Source: Planctomycetota bacterium (GTDB taxonomy: Bacteria; Planctomycetota; UBA1135; GCA-002686595). Taken from it: DNA of 64,000 bases. Positions 18,397 through 26,836 of the stretch are shown here, in pieces. The translations under genes were made by a program, and so were the position numbers. The notes under the pieces were generated by a model that was not told the origin of the DNA, did no database searches, and saw only the letters and a program-made list of their open reading frames with translations. Numbering within the stretch: position 1 is the stretch's first letter; each line of letters starts with the position of its first letter. The stretch lies in the NCBI GenBank assembly GCA_016795325.1, contig JAEUHY010000016.1, positions 62,001-126,000 of the forward strand, written 5' to 3'.

Positions 18397-20688
18397 ATGG
18401 GCGCCGCAAGCAACGAGCTCCATCGACCCAGCACCGGCTCACGCGCTTTCGCGGCCTTGGTGTGTCTGGCGGCGTGGGTTGTGTTCGCGCTGCTGCTCGT
18501 CGAACTCGCGCGCCGCCCGTTCCCTTGGCAGTTCTCGCGCGCTTGGGCCCCGTCGCTGGGGCTCGAGTTCGCCCTGCGTGTCGACGGTCTGTCGGCGCTG
18601 ATGCTGCTGCTCATCACGGGCGTTGGCGCCTGCGTGTTCACGTACGCCGCTGGCTATCTGGCCCACGACCCGCGACGTACCCGCATCCTCGCGCAGCTCT
18701 CCCTGTTCCTGGTCGCGATGGTGGGCTGCGTCAGCGCGGACAACGTGCTGCTGCTGTTCCTGTGCTGGGAGGCGACGAGCCTGCTGTCGTTCCTGCTGGT
18801 CGGCACGAACTATCAGGACGAGGACGCACGCAAGTCCGCCCAGCAGGCGCTGTTCATCACCGGCGTGGGCGGACTGTTCCTCTTGGCCGGATTGCTGCTG
18901 CTTGCACAACTCGGCGGCAGCCACTCGCTCGCCGTGTTGCTCGCCCGAGGCCCCGAACTCGTCAGCGAACCTCTCTTTCCCTACGCCTTCGCCGCGCTGG
19001 TCATCGGCTGCATGACCAAATCCGCGCAGTTTCCGTTCCATTTCTGGCTGCCCAACGCGATGGCCGCGCCGACGCCCGTGTCGGCGTACCTGCACTCGGC
19101 CACGATGGTGAAGCTGGGCGTGTACCTGCTCGCGCGCCTGCACGTCGGCTTCGGAGCGTGGCCCGGGTGGGCGCTGACGCTCGTGCCCATCGGCGCGCTG
19201 ACGGCGACCTGGGCGATGGTGCTGGCGCTGCGCGAGCGCGATCTCAAGCGCATCCTCGCGCGCTCGACCGTCGGAGCGCTGGGCACGCTCTTCATGTTGA
19301 TCGGGCTGCCCGGAGAGGGTGCAGCGCTCGCCACAGTCGCCTTCCTGCTCGCGCACGCGCTCTACAAGGCGCCTCTGTTCTTCGTCGCGGGCAACGTCGA
19401 CCACGCCGTGGGAACGCGCATCATCGACCGGCTCGGCGGCTTGCGGCACGCGCTGCCGTTCTCGGCGGCTGCGGCGCTGCTCGCCGGCGTCTCGATGGCG
19501 GGCGTTCCGCTGTCGTTCGGTTACCTCGCCAAGGACGCGATCAAGGCGGCCAAGTCGGGCAGCGACACGCTCCCCTGGCTGTTGACCGTGGCGCAGTCCA
19601 ACCGTGTCGTCGCGGCGCTCTCCGTCGCGGTGGCGGCGGTCGCGGCCGTGCGTGTGTTCTGGAAGCACCCTGGCGTGAACGAGCACTGCGACGCGCGCGA
19701 GGGCGGCGCGGCCATGGTGTTGCCGCCGCTTGCGCTCGCCTGCGCGGGCATCGTGTTCGGGCTGTTCCCGGGCCTGATCGAACCGCTGCTCGTGCAGGCG
19801 GCCGGCGCCATGTTGCCCGGCGGCGCGGGCGCGCAACTCACGCTCGGCCAGGGCGGTTCCGAAGTGCTCGCCGCGGCGACCCTCGCGCTCGCTCTGGGCG
19901 CGTTGGCGTACTTCGCGTGGGACCCTCTGCACCGCCTGCTCGAGCGGCGCCTGTTCGACGATCGTTTCGCCCTCGCCGGCCTGTACCGCGCCGGGCTGGA
20001 CGGACTTCCCAGGCTTGCGGCGTTCTGCACGCGCGCTGTGCAGCACGGTCGGCTGCCCGAGTACGTCGCGCTCATCCTGGCGCTCGCGATCGCACCGATC
20101 GCTGCGGCGGTGTGGTGCGCCGACGGCGTAGATCTCGGTCCGCTGCCCGCGCCCGAACTCGCGCACGCCGGAGCCGCGGCGCTGATCGCCGCCGGTGCGT
20201 TGTCGGCCTGCTTCGTGACGAGCCGCCTCTTGTTGCTGCTCGCCAGCGGCCTCGTCGGCTACGGGAGCGCGGTGCTGTTCCTCTTCAGCGGCGCCCCCGA
20301 TCTCGCGTTCACGCAGTTCGTGGTCGAGTCCGTGTTCGTGGTCGTCGTGGCCTCGTCGCTGCTCGCCATGCGGCGCGTCACGCACTTGCGCAGCGTCGTC
20401 GAGCCCCGCGTTCGGCCCCTCGCCGCCGTGCTCTCGCTCGCGTTCGGCGCAGCGATCGCCGCGCTCGTGCTGTGGGTCGCCGCGCAGCCCTTCGACGCAG
20501 CGACGAGCGAGTACTTCAAGAGCGCGGCTCTTCCGCAGGCGCACGGCCGCAACGTCGTCAACGTCGTGATCGTCGACTTCCGCGGGCTCGACACGCTCGG
20601 CGAGAGCGCGGTCGTGCTGTTCTCGTTCCTCGCTGCGCTGCCGCTGCTCCAGGCACTGCGCGGCGCGCGCGGGAGGAACGCTGCGTGA
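18397..20688 (+). CDS. mrpA: Mrp/Mnh Na+/H+ antiporter subunit A
   Basis: MrpA is the largest subunit of the multi-subunit cation/proton antiporter, related to complex I subunit NuoL. The 763-residue product has many membrane helices. The antiporter core includes the conserved NVLLLFLCWEATSLLSFLLVG and FPFHFWLPNAMAAPTPVSAYLHSATMVK segments; the C-terminal third carries the extra MbhD/E-like helices (GAPDLAFTQFVVES) that mark MrpA. The ATG at 18397 fits the first helix. It heads a seven-gene operon whose members overlap by a few bases. Confidence 0.95.
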   Translation: MGAASNELHRPSTGSRAFAALVCLAAWVVFALLLVELARRPFPWQFSRAWAPSLGLEFALRVDGLSALMLLLITGVGACVFTYAAGYLAHDPRRTRILAQLSLFLVAMVGCVSADNVLLLFLCWEATSLLSFLLVGTNYQDEDARKSAQQALFITGVGGLFLLAGLLLLAQLGGSHSLAVLLARGPELVSEPLFPYAFAALVIGCMTKSAQFPFHFWLPNAMAAPTPVSAYLHSATMVKLGVYLLARLHVGFGAWPGWALTLVPIGALTATWAMVLALRERDLKRILARSTVGALGTLFMLIGLPGEGAALATVAFLLAHALYKAPLFFVAGNVDHAVGTRIIDRLGGLRHALPFSAAAALLAGVSMAGVPLSFGYLAKDAIKAAKSGSDTLPWLLTVAQSNRVVAALSVAVAAVAAVRVFWKHPGVNEHCDAREGGAAMVLPPLALACAGIVFGLFPGLIEPLLVQAAGAMLPGGAGAQLTLGQGGSEVLAAATLALALGALAYFAWDPLHRLLERRLFDDRFALAGLYRAGLDGLPRLAAFCTRAVQHGRLPEYVALILALAIAPIAAAVWCADGVDLGPLPAPELAHAGAAALIAAGALSACFVTSRLLLLLASGLVGYGSAVLFLFSGAPDLAFTQFVVESVFVVVVASSLLAMRRVTHLRSVVEPRVRPLAAVLSLAFGAAIAALVLWVAAQPFDAATSEYFKSAALPQAHGRNVVNVVIVDFRGLDTLGESAVVLFSFLAALPLLQALRGARGRNAA

Positions 20689-21128
20689 AGTTCGCGGGCG
20701 ATGTGCTGCTGCGCAACGTGTGCAGCCGCGTGTACGTGCTGGCGCTGATCGTGTCGGTATGGATCCTGCTGCGCGGCCACAACGAGCCGGGCGGCGGGTT
20801 CATCGGCGGACTGGTCGCCGCCGCGGCCTCGATCGCGCTCGCGATGGCTTTTGGCGCCGAGCTCGCTGCGCGCCGTTTCCCCTTCCGTGCGCCGGTGCGC
20901 TGCGGCGTGCTCGGCGTGCTGATCACGGTCGCCAGCGGCGTGCCGGCGCTCTGGCGCGGCGAAGCGTACCTCACGCATCCCTGGTCGAAGCTCGAGCTGG
21001 GTGTGTTCTCGCTCGACCTGTCCAGCGTGCTGCTCTTCGATCTCGGGGTTTATCTGTGCGTCTGGGGCGCACTCGGCGGGCTCGCCCTCGAGTTGCTCGA
21101 GCTCGACGCGTCGGAGGATCAGGCGTGA
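20685..21128 (+). CDS. mrpB: Mrp antiporter subunit B
   Basis: The 147-residue membrane protein has the MrpB signature LRGHNEPGGGFIGGLVAAAA followed by further hydrophobic helices. Translation starts at a GTG that overlaps the mrpA stop as GTGA, preceded by GGAGG. MrpB is required for a stable Mrp complex in the inner membrane. Confidence 0.93.
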   Translation: MKFAGDVLLRNVCSRVYVLALIVSVWILLRGHNEPGGGFIGGLVAAAASIALAMAFGAELAARRFPFRAPVRCGVLGVLITVASGVPALWRGEAYLTHPWSKLELGVFSLDLSSVLLFDLGVYLCVWGALGGLALELLELDASEDQA

Positions 21129-21565
21129 TGCTCGCGCTCGCGCTCGCGCTGGCCGTCACGTGCGCGGCGGGCGCGTACCTTGCGACGTCGCGCGACGTGC
21201 TGCGTGCGGTGATCGGATTGTCGCTGCTGGGCAGCGCCGTCAACCTCGTCTTGCTCGCGGCCGGTCGCCTCGGACCGAGCGCGCCGCCGATCCTCGAGGA
21301 AGGTCGGAGCGCGTTCGGTGCGGTCGCCAACCCGTTGCCGCAAGCGCTGGTGCTGACCGCGATCGTGATCGGCTTCGCACTGACCTGCTTCGCGCTGGTG
21401 CTCGTGTTGCGTCTGATGCAGGCGGCGCGCGTGGACGACACGGCGCAGCTGCGCTTCGCCGAGCCGCCCGCGGTCGACACCGTCAAGCCGCCCGAAGAGT
21501 CCGACGAACTCGCCGAGCGGACGGACGGCGCTGCAGCGCTCCGCCGGAGAGATGAGCCGTGCTAG
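21128..21565 (+). CDS. mrpC: Mrp antiporter subunit C (NuoK-like)
   Basis: The 145-residue NuoK-like protein has three membrane helices: LALALAVTCAAGAYLATS, VIGLSLLGSAVNLVLLAAG and ALVLTAIVIGFALTCFALVL. It also has a charged C-terminal tail. The P-Q-ALVLTAIVIG motif is typical of MrpC. Its ATG overlaps the mrpB stop (TGATG). Confidence 0.93.
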   Translation: MLALALALAVTCAAGAYLATSRDVLRAVIGLSLLGSAVNLVLLAAGRLGPSAPPILEEGRSAFGAVANPLPQALVLTAIVIGFALTCFALVLVLRLMQAARVDDTAQLRFAEPPAVDTVKPPEESDELAERTDGAAALRRRDEPC

Positions 21566-23034
21566 CGCTCGCGCCGCTGCTCGTGCCGCTCGTGACGGCG
21601 CTTGTCACCGCGCTCGCGGCCTCTCGCCCGCGCACGCAGCGCGTGCTGAGCTTCGCGGGCTCGCTGGCCTTCCTCGCGGCGGCGGCGCTGTTGCTCGAGC
21701 GCGTCAACACTGGCGAGACGCTGCGCATCGCGTTCGGCGCCTGGCCGATCGAACACGGCATCGGCTTCGCCATCGACCGCCTCGGCGGGCTGATGGTGTT
21801 CGTGACGGCTTTGATGGGTTTCGCCACGCTGCTGTACGCCGAGAGCGACGTCGACGCGCCGCGGCGAGCGCCCTACCTCGCGCCCCTGGTGCACGGCCTG
21901 CTCGCCGGAGTCGCGGCCTCGTTCGCCACGGCCGACCTGTTCAATCTGTACGTCTGGTTCGAGTTGATGCTGGTCTGCGCCGCCGGCTTGCTCGTGCTCG
22001 GAGGGCGTCTGCGCCAGCTGGATGGTGCGCTCAAGTACCTCGCGCTCAACTTGCTCGGCACGCTGCTCCTGCTGGTCGGCGTCGCCATGGTGTACGGGCT
22101 CACCGGGCGCCTCGCTTTCGACGAGCTGCGCTCCGCCAGCGAGCACGTCGCCGCCGCGCCTCTGAGCGCGGTGCTCGGCCTGCTCGTGCTCGCGCTGCTG
22201 CTCAAGTCCGGCGCGTTTCCGCTGTTCTCCTGGTTGCCCGCGGCCTATCCGACGTTGCCCGCGCCGTTGTTGGCCTTGTTCGCGGGCCTGCTCACGAAGG
22301 TCGGCGCCTACGCGATCCTGCGCCTCGTCGCCGATGTGGTCCCGCGCGCGCCGACGCTCTACGACGGCGCGTTCGCCACGGCGCTGGGTTGGATCGCCGC
22401 AGCGACGATGCTCGCTGGCGTGCTCGGCGCCGCCTACCACTGGGACCTGCGCCGCATCCTGGCGTTCCACATCGTGAGCCAGATCGGCTACATCCTGCTC
22501 GCGATCGCGCTGGGTTCCACGGCGGGCGCGTCGGCCGCGATCTTCTACACAGTCCACCACATCGTCGTGAAGGCGAACCTGTTCCTGGTCGCGGGCCTGG
22601 TCGCGAGCGCGACGGGCAGCTACGACCTGCGCCGCTCGGGCGGCGTGCTCGCGGCGCGGCCGTGGCTCGCAGCCCTGTTCGCCGTCCCCGCGCTATCGCT
22701 GGTCGGCATTCCGCCGTTCTCGGGCTTCTGGGCGAAGTGGCTCGTGCTGCGCGAGAGCTTGGCGCTCGGGCGCTACGCATGGGCCGCCGTGGCCCTGTTG
22801 GTGAGCGCGCTCACGCTCTACTCGGTGGCCAAGATCTGGCTCGAAGCGTTCTGGAAGCCGCTCCCCGCGCACGTGGAGGCGAACTCGGCTGCGACTCCGA
22901 CCGAGCAACGTCCGGCGCTTGCAGCCTGTGCGTTGTTGGGCCTGGTGACGCTCTCGATCAGCTTCGCTCCGCAGGCCTTGGTCGAGTTCGCGGACGCGGC
23001 AGCGTTGGCGCTGCGTGGAGGAGGCCAGCAGTGA
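21559..23034 (+). CDS. mrpD: Mrp antiporter subunit D
   Basis: The second large antiporter-like subunit, homologous to NuoM/NuoN, has 491 residues and about 14 helices. Markers include the DLFNLYVWFELMLVCAAGLL segment with its key Glu, and KSGAFPLFSWLPAAYPTLPAPLLALFAGLLTKVG with the membrane Lys residues. The start is a GTG at 21559 after GGAGAG. The nearby ATG at 21552 is out of frame. It overlaps mrpC by 7 nt. Confidence 0.95.
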   Translation: MLALAPLLVPLVTALVTALAASRPRTQRVLSFAGSLAFLAAAALLLERVNTGETLRIAFGAWPIEHGIGFAIDRLGGLMVFVTALMGFATLLYAESDVDAPRRAPYLAPLVHGLLAGVAASFATADLFNLYVWFELMLVCAAGLLVLGGRLRQLDGALKYLALNLLGTLLLLVGVAMVYGLTGRLAFDELRSASEHVAAAPLSAVLGLLVLALLLKSGAFPLFSWLPAAYPTLPAPLLALFAGLLTKVGAYAILRLVADVVPRAPTLYDGAFATALGWIAAATMLAGVLGAAYHWDLRRILAFHIVSQIGYILLAIALGSTAGASAAIFYTVHHIVVKANLFLVAGLVASATGSYDLRRSGGVLAARPWLAALFAVPALSLVGIPPFSGFWAKWLVLRESLALGRYAWAAVALLVSALTLYSVAKIWLEAFWKPLPAHVEANSAATPTEQRPALAACALLGLVTLSISFAPQALVEFADAAALALRGGGQQ

Positions 23035-23384
23035 AAGCGAACTGGTTCCTGCGGGCGCGCGCTCTCGTCGTGTTGTCCGTGCGTTTCGCTGTCGCCGTGC
23101 TCGTCTCTGGGCTGACGACGCTGCGCATCATTCTCTCGGCGCGGCCCGGCGCGCGCGCGTGCTTCGTGCGGTTCCAGTTCGCGCCGCTCTCGGAGACTGG
23201 CGTCTCGCTGCTCGGCGCGCTCGTCACGTTGACGCCGGGCGCGACCGCGATCGACATCGACATGCAGCGCCACGAACTGACCTTGCACTTGCTCGACGGC
23301 TCGGACCCGCAGGCCGTCGCCGAGCAGATCCGCCGCGACTTCGAGCCGCACCTCGTCACCTTGTTCGGGAGGTCCGCCCCGTGA
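23031..23384 (+). CDS. mrpE: Mrp antiporter subunit E
   Basis: The 117-residue MrpE has one N-terminal membrane region and a soluble domain. The conserved LLGALVTLTPGATAIDID stretch and the later HLLDG are present. The GTG at 23031 overlaps the mrpD stop (GTGA) and is preceded by GGAGGAGG. Confidence 0.92.
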   Translation: MKANWFLRARALVVLSVRFAVAVLVSGLTTLRIILSARPGARACFVRFQFAPLSETGVSLLGALVTLTPGATAIDIDMQRHELTLHLLDGSDPQAVAEQIRRDFEPHLVTLFGRSAP

Positions 23385-23665
23385 TCGCACCCTGGCTGCT
23401 CGCGGCGCTGCTCGCGACGATCTTCGCCGCTGTGGCCCTCGCTTTTGCGCGGGTGCTGCGCGGGCCGACCCAGTCCGATCGCGTGGTCGCGTTGGATGTC
23501 GTTTTCGCCGGCGGGATCGCGCTGTGCGTGGTCGCTGCACTCGCCTCGGCGCGCACGGTCTACCTCGACGTCGCGCTCGGCCTGGCCCTGGTCGGCTTCG
23601 TCGGAACACTCGGCTGGGCGCGGCTGGTCCAGCGTTCGCCGCGCGACACGGGAGAACGGCAATGA
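23381..23665 (+). CDS. mrpF: Mrp antiporter subunit F
   Basis: The 94-residue, three-helix MrpF has the family motif RGPTQSDRVVALDVV between helices one and two. The start is a GTG overlapping the mrpE stop (GTGA), with GGGAGG upstream. Confidence 0.92.
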   Translation: MIAPWLLAALLATIFAAVALAFARVLRGPTQSDRVVALDVVFAGGIALCVVAALASARTVYLDVALGLALVGFVGTLGWARLVQRSPRDTGERQ

Positions 23666-23979
23666 GCCCCGCCTCACTGCTCGCGGCGGCGCTGCTGCTC
23701 GCCGCTGTGTTCGTGTTGTTCGTGGCTTCCGTCGGGCTGTGGAAGCTGCCCGACGCGCTCGCGCGCCAGCACGCCGGCACCAAGGCGGCGACGCTCGCTC
23801 TCGCAGCGCTCGTGGTCGGCGCCGCGATCGCGGCGTGGGACAGTGCTTGGACCGTGCGGTTGCTGGCGCTGCTCGCGCTGCTCGTCGCGACGTTGCCGGC
23901 TGCGTCGCACGCTCTCGCGCGGGCGGCCGTGCGCGAGAACGTGGCGCCGGAGGAGCTGGAGCGCGCCGAGCGAGTCTGA
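23662..23979 (+). CDS. mrpG: Mrp antiporter subunit G
   Basis: The 105-residue, three-helix MrpG has the signature VGLWKLPDALARQHAGTKAATL, a variant of the usual G-x-LR-x-PD-x-x-R-x-HA-x-TK. The ATG overlaps the mrpF stop (ATGA) with GGAGAA upstream. This completes a seven-gene group-1 Mrp operon in which all subunits look intact. Confidence 0.93.
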   Translation: MSPASLLAAALLLAAVFVLFVASVGLWKLPDALARQHAGTKAATLALAALVVGAAIAAWDSAWTVRLLALLALLVATLPAASHALARAAVRENVAPEELERAERV

Positions 23980-24065
23980 GCGCTGACGGCGAGCCCACGG
24001 GGCGGCGGGAAATCTTTTCCGCCCGGCCCGCGGTGCGTGCGCGGTGGAAGCACGCGAGTTCGGGC

Positions 24066-24093
24066 TAACCCCACGCTGGGGATGCGCCGATAA
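24066..24093 (+). promoter_or_regulatory. FliA (sigma-28) promoter of fliD
   Basis: An exact GCCGATAA -10 element (24086-24093) is preceded, after 16 nt, by TAAC (24066-24069), close to the FliA consensus TAAA-N15-GCCGATAA. It ends 45 nt before the fliD ATG. The flgM-like gene has the same -10 at nearly the same distance. Confidence 0.8.
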
Positions 24094-24137
24094 CCCGCGT
24101 GCAGCTCTCTGGCGAGAGCGCCTTCACGAGTCGCACC

Positions 24138-25613
24138 ATGGCGTCACAGATCAGCATCGGAGGACTGGGCAGCGGCCTGGACACCAACGCCATCATCAGC
24201 GCGTTGCTGCAGGTCGAGCGCATTCCCATCGAGCAGCTCGAGAGCCGCAAGAGCGGCGAGCAGAAGAAGATCGACTTGATCGGCACGTTCCGCGGGCTGG
24301 TCGACGGGCTGCGCAACAAGGCGAACAGCCTGGGCACGTTGAGCGGCCTGCTCTCGTACAAGGTGACGGCGAGCGAGCAAGGCATCGCCAACTTCAGCGC
24401 CAGCGGCTCCGCGGTTGCGGGCACGCACACGCTCGAGGTGCAGTCGCTCGCCACGACCGACCGTTGGGCCTTCAACGGCGTGAACGACCCGACCACGGAC
24501 CTCGGGACGGTCGACGGGCAGACGGTGAGCTTCACCTACGACGGCCAGAACTACAGCGTGGCTTTCGACGCGGCGGATTCCTCGCTGAACGAGATCGCGT
24601 CGGCCATCAACACGGCGGCGGATGACAAGGTGCGCGCGAGCGTGGTCAACACGGGAACCACCGCGGCGCCGAGCTGGCAATTGGTGTTGACGGCCGAAGA
24701 CACCGGCGCCGACTTCCGCATCAGCAACCTCAGCAGCACCGTCGCGGGCCTGACGATCAACGGAGCGGGGCCGAACGGGCAGGGCGTCGCGCAGAGCGTC
24801 AACAACCTGACCGTCGGGACGAACGCGGTGGCCGTGATCGACGGCCTGACCGTGCAGCGCACGACCAACGACTTCAGCGACGTGATCGCCGGCGTGTCGA
24901 TCTCGCTGCTCGACGCCCAGCCGGGCACGAACGTGCAGTTCACCGTCGAGAGCGACAAGACGGCCGTGAAGGGCAAGATCAAGGAGTTCGTCGACGCCTA
25001 CAACGAGGTCGTCAAGTTCATCTCCAAGCAGAACCAATACGACGAGGAGAAGGGCGCCGGCGGCCCGCTGTTCGGCGACAACGCGTTGAGCACGATCCAG
25101 CGCACATTGCGCACGCAGTTGTTCGGGCAGAGCGCGGCGCAAGTGGCCGCCGATACGTCGGGCTACGGCAGCTTGCGCTTGCTCGGCGTCGAGCAGCAGG
25201 CCGACGGCACGCTCAAGATCAACGACACCAAGATGAACGAGAAGATGGACGCGGACCTCGACGCGTTCGCGGATTTCTTCGTCGATCGCGACGGCTTCGA
25301 CAACAACGGCGCAGCGATCGGCACGGACCGCTACTACTTCGACACCACCGCGGACACCGGCTTCGGCGATGACCTGGCGCGTGCGATCGACGCCGTCGTG
25401 CGCAGCTACGGCAACACGTCGGGCCAGTTCACCAAGGGCCTGTTCGACGGCCGCGTCGACTCGCTCAAGGCCAACATCAAGACCTACGACTCGCGCATCG
25501 AGCAGCGCGAATCACGTCTGGAAAAGATGGAAGCGCAGCTCGTGGCGCGCTTCGCCTCGCTCGAATCGCTCATGGCGCGTCTCCAGAGCCAGAGCTCCTA
25601 CCTCAACCGTTGA
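24138..25613 (+). CDS. fliD: Flagellar filament cap protein FliD
   Basis: FliD (HAP2) caps the growing filament and folds in new flagellin. The 491-residue product starts MASQISIGGLGSGLDTNAII, the family's N-terminal signature, and ends with the coiled segment SRIEQRESRLEKMEAQLVARFASLESLMARLQSQSSYL. The centre contains the usual Thr/Asn-rich domains. The ATG at 24138 was preferred over an in-frame upstream start at 24099, because the FliA promoter lies just before it. fliS follows after 25 nt. Confidence 0.96.
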   Translation: MASQISIGGLGSGLDTNAIISALLQVERIPIEQLESRKSGEQKKIDLIGTFRGLVDGLRNKANSLGTLSGLLSYKVTASEQGIANFSASGSAVAGTHTLEVQSLATTDRWAFNGVNDPTTDLGTVDGQTVSFTYDGQNYSVAFDAADSSLNEIASAINTAADDKVRASVVNTGTTAAPSWQLVLTAEDTGADFRISNLSSTVAGLTINGAGPNGQGVAQSVNNLTVGTNAVAVIDGLTVQRTTNDFSDVIAGVSISLLDAQPGTNVQFTVESDKTAVKGKIKEFVDAYNEVVKFISKQNQYDEEKGAGGPLFGDNALSTIQRTLRTQLFGQSAAQVAADTSGYGSLRLLGVEQQADGTLKINDTKMNEKMDADLDAFADFFVDRDGFDNNGAAIGTDRYYFDTTADTGFGDDLARAIDAVVRSYGNTSGQFTKGLFDGRVDSLKANIKTYDSRIEQRESRLEKMEAQLVARFASLESLMARLQSQSSYLNR

Positions 25614-25638
25614 ACGCCACCCCGAGCCCGACCACCCG

Positions 25639-26016
25639 ATGAATCCGCGCGACGCCGCTTCGGCTTACCGAGAGTCTTCGATCGAGAACGCCCCGCCGAT
25701 CAAGGTGGTGCGCATGCTCTACCAAGGCGCGCTGCGCTTCCTCGAGCGCGCGGAGGCGGAGAGCGTCGACCCGTCGAGCGCGCAGTACCTCTACCTGCTC
25801 GCGCGCAGCGAGGCGATCGTCGCCGAGTTGCGGCTCGCGCTCGATCCCAAGCACGCTCCGGCCATCGCCGAGAATCTCGAGCAGCTCTACCTGTACTGCG
25901 AAGAGCGCCTGCGTGATGCGGGAATCCAGAAGTCCAAGGCCGCGCTGCCCGAAGTGCGCAAGGTGCTGAGCGGCTTGCTCGACGCCTGGCAGCGCGTCGA
26001 AGTGAGCACGCGCTGA
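25639..26016 (+). CDS. fliS: Flagellin export chaperone FliS
   Basis: FliS keeps flagellin unfolded in the cytoplasm and delivers it to FlhA. The 125-residue product shows the family start DAASAYRESSIENAPPIKVVRMLYQGALRFLERAE and the later ELRLALDPKHAPAIAENLEQLYLYC helix. It follows fliD closely, the usual arrangement. Confidence 0.94.
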   Translation: MNPRDAASAYRESSIENAPPIKVVRMLYQGALRFLERAEAESVDPSSAQYLYLLARSEAIVAELRLALDPKHAPAIAENLEQLYLYCEERLRDAGIQKSKAALPEVRKVLSGLLDAWQRVEVSTR

Positions 26017-26021
26017 CGGCC

Positions 26022-26342
26022 ATGCACGCCGCCGACCGTTGCGAGCGCCAGCTCGCGGCCCTGCTCGACGAACTGGCGCGACCCTCGCTCGATGGTTCGG
26101 CGCTCCAGGCGCGTACGCAGTCCTGCGCCGACGCCTTCGAGGCGCTGCAGGCCGCGGGAGTGCTCGGAGAGGCGGAGCTTGCGCGTCTGCGCGCGTTGCT
26201 CGTCCAAGCGCTCGCACTCGCGCAGGGCGAGTTGGTTGCGACGGGCCTCAAGCTGCGCGCGGCGCGTTCGGCGCTGCGCACGGCGCGTTTGGCGACGCCA
26301 CAGACGAATCCTGTCGGCGATTGGTGCGACGTCGCCGGCTGA
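26022..26342 (+). CDS. Small helical protein after fliS, FliT-like by position
   Basis: The 106-residue product is almost wholly alpha-helical and Ala/Leu-rich (RQLAALLDELARPSLDG, then LRALLVQALALAQGELV). It starts 5 nt after fliS. Size, composition and position match a FliT- or FlgN-type export chaperone, but no diagnostic motif is present. It is probably translated from the fliD-fliS transcript. Confidence 0.65.
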   Translation: MHAADRCERQLAALLDELARPSLDGSALQARTQSCADAFEALQAAGVLGEAELARLRALLVQALALAQGELVATGLKLRAARSALRTARLATPQTNPVGDWCDVAG

Positions 26343-26836
26343 GAGCCGTGGGGCGGGGACGGGCGTAGTCCCGCGGCGTCGAACGCTGAGCGCGCGCCCC
26401 CGAAGCCCGCAGCGCGCCGCAAACAGAAAGGCGCCGGCAAACCTCAGGATGGTCGCCGGCGCCCGAGCAACAGGAGATTGGAGTCCGTCCGCCGCGCCGG
26501 GGTGCAGCCAGCGCAGCGAGCAGCCTCTACGACTGTTGTCGCATCAACGGCCAGCGGCGCCACGAGCCCGGGCAGAAAATCGCATCTGCGGATGACGCCG
26601 CCGTCAGAATCGCGGCCCGCACGCTCTTCGGACGCTCCTAGGGCTCTCCGCTCGCGGGCTGCACCGGCGCCGAGAACGCTGTCGCGACCCGCTCGCCGGC
26701 CGTGATTTCGGGCGGTTCGGGCGGGGGAGCCGTGGGCGAGCTGGGCGGACTGGGCCTCGCTCGGCGTGCGCTGCGCAGGCGCGGGCGGGCTCTGCGGAGC
26801 TCGCCGCCCGACTCGCTCGCTCCACGGGTGTTCGCG
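26343..26836. other. Convergent intergenic region without a gene
   Basis: The 494 nt between the fliS operon and the GGDEF gene hold no recognisable gene on either strand. The only clear element is the minus-strand terminator at 26421-26463. Downstream of it the sequence is rich in short CG-type runs. Confidence 0.55.
26421..26463 (-). terminator. Intrinsic terminator on the minus strand
   Basis: GGCGCCGGC (26430-26438) and GCCGGCGCC (26455-26463) form a perfect 9-bp stem with a 16-nt loop. On the minus strand it is followed by TTTCTGTTTG. It lies about 375 nt beyond the stop of the GGDEF gene, implying a long 3' untranslated region or a separate small transcript. Confidence 0.7.

Noticed and set aside
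23999..24033. Inverted repeat after mrpG
   Set aside because: The loop would be too small in the best pairing and no T-run follows, so a terminator cannot be supported.
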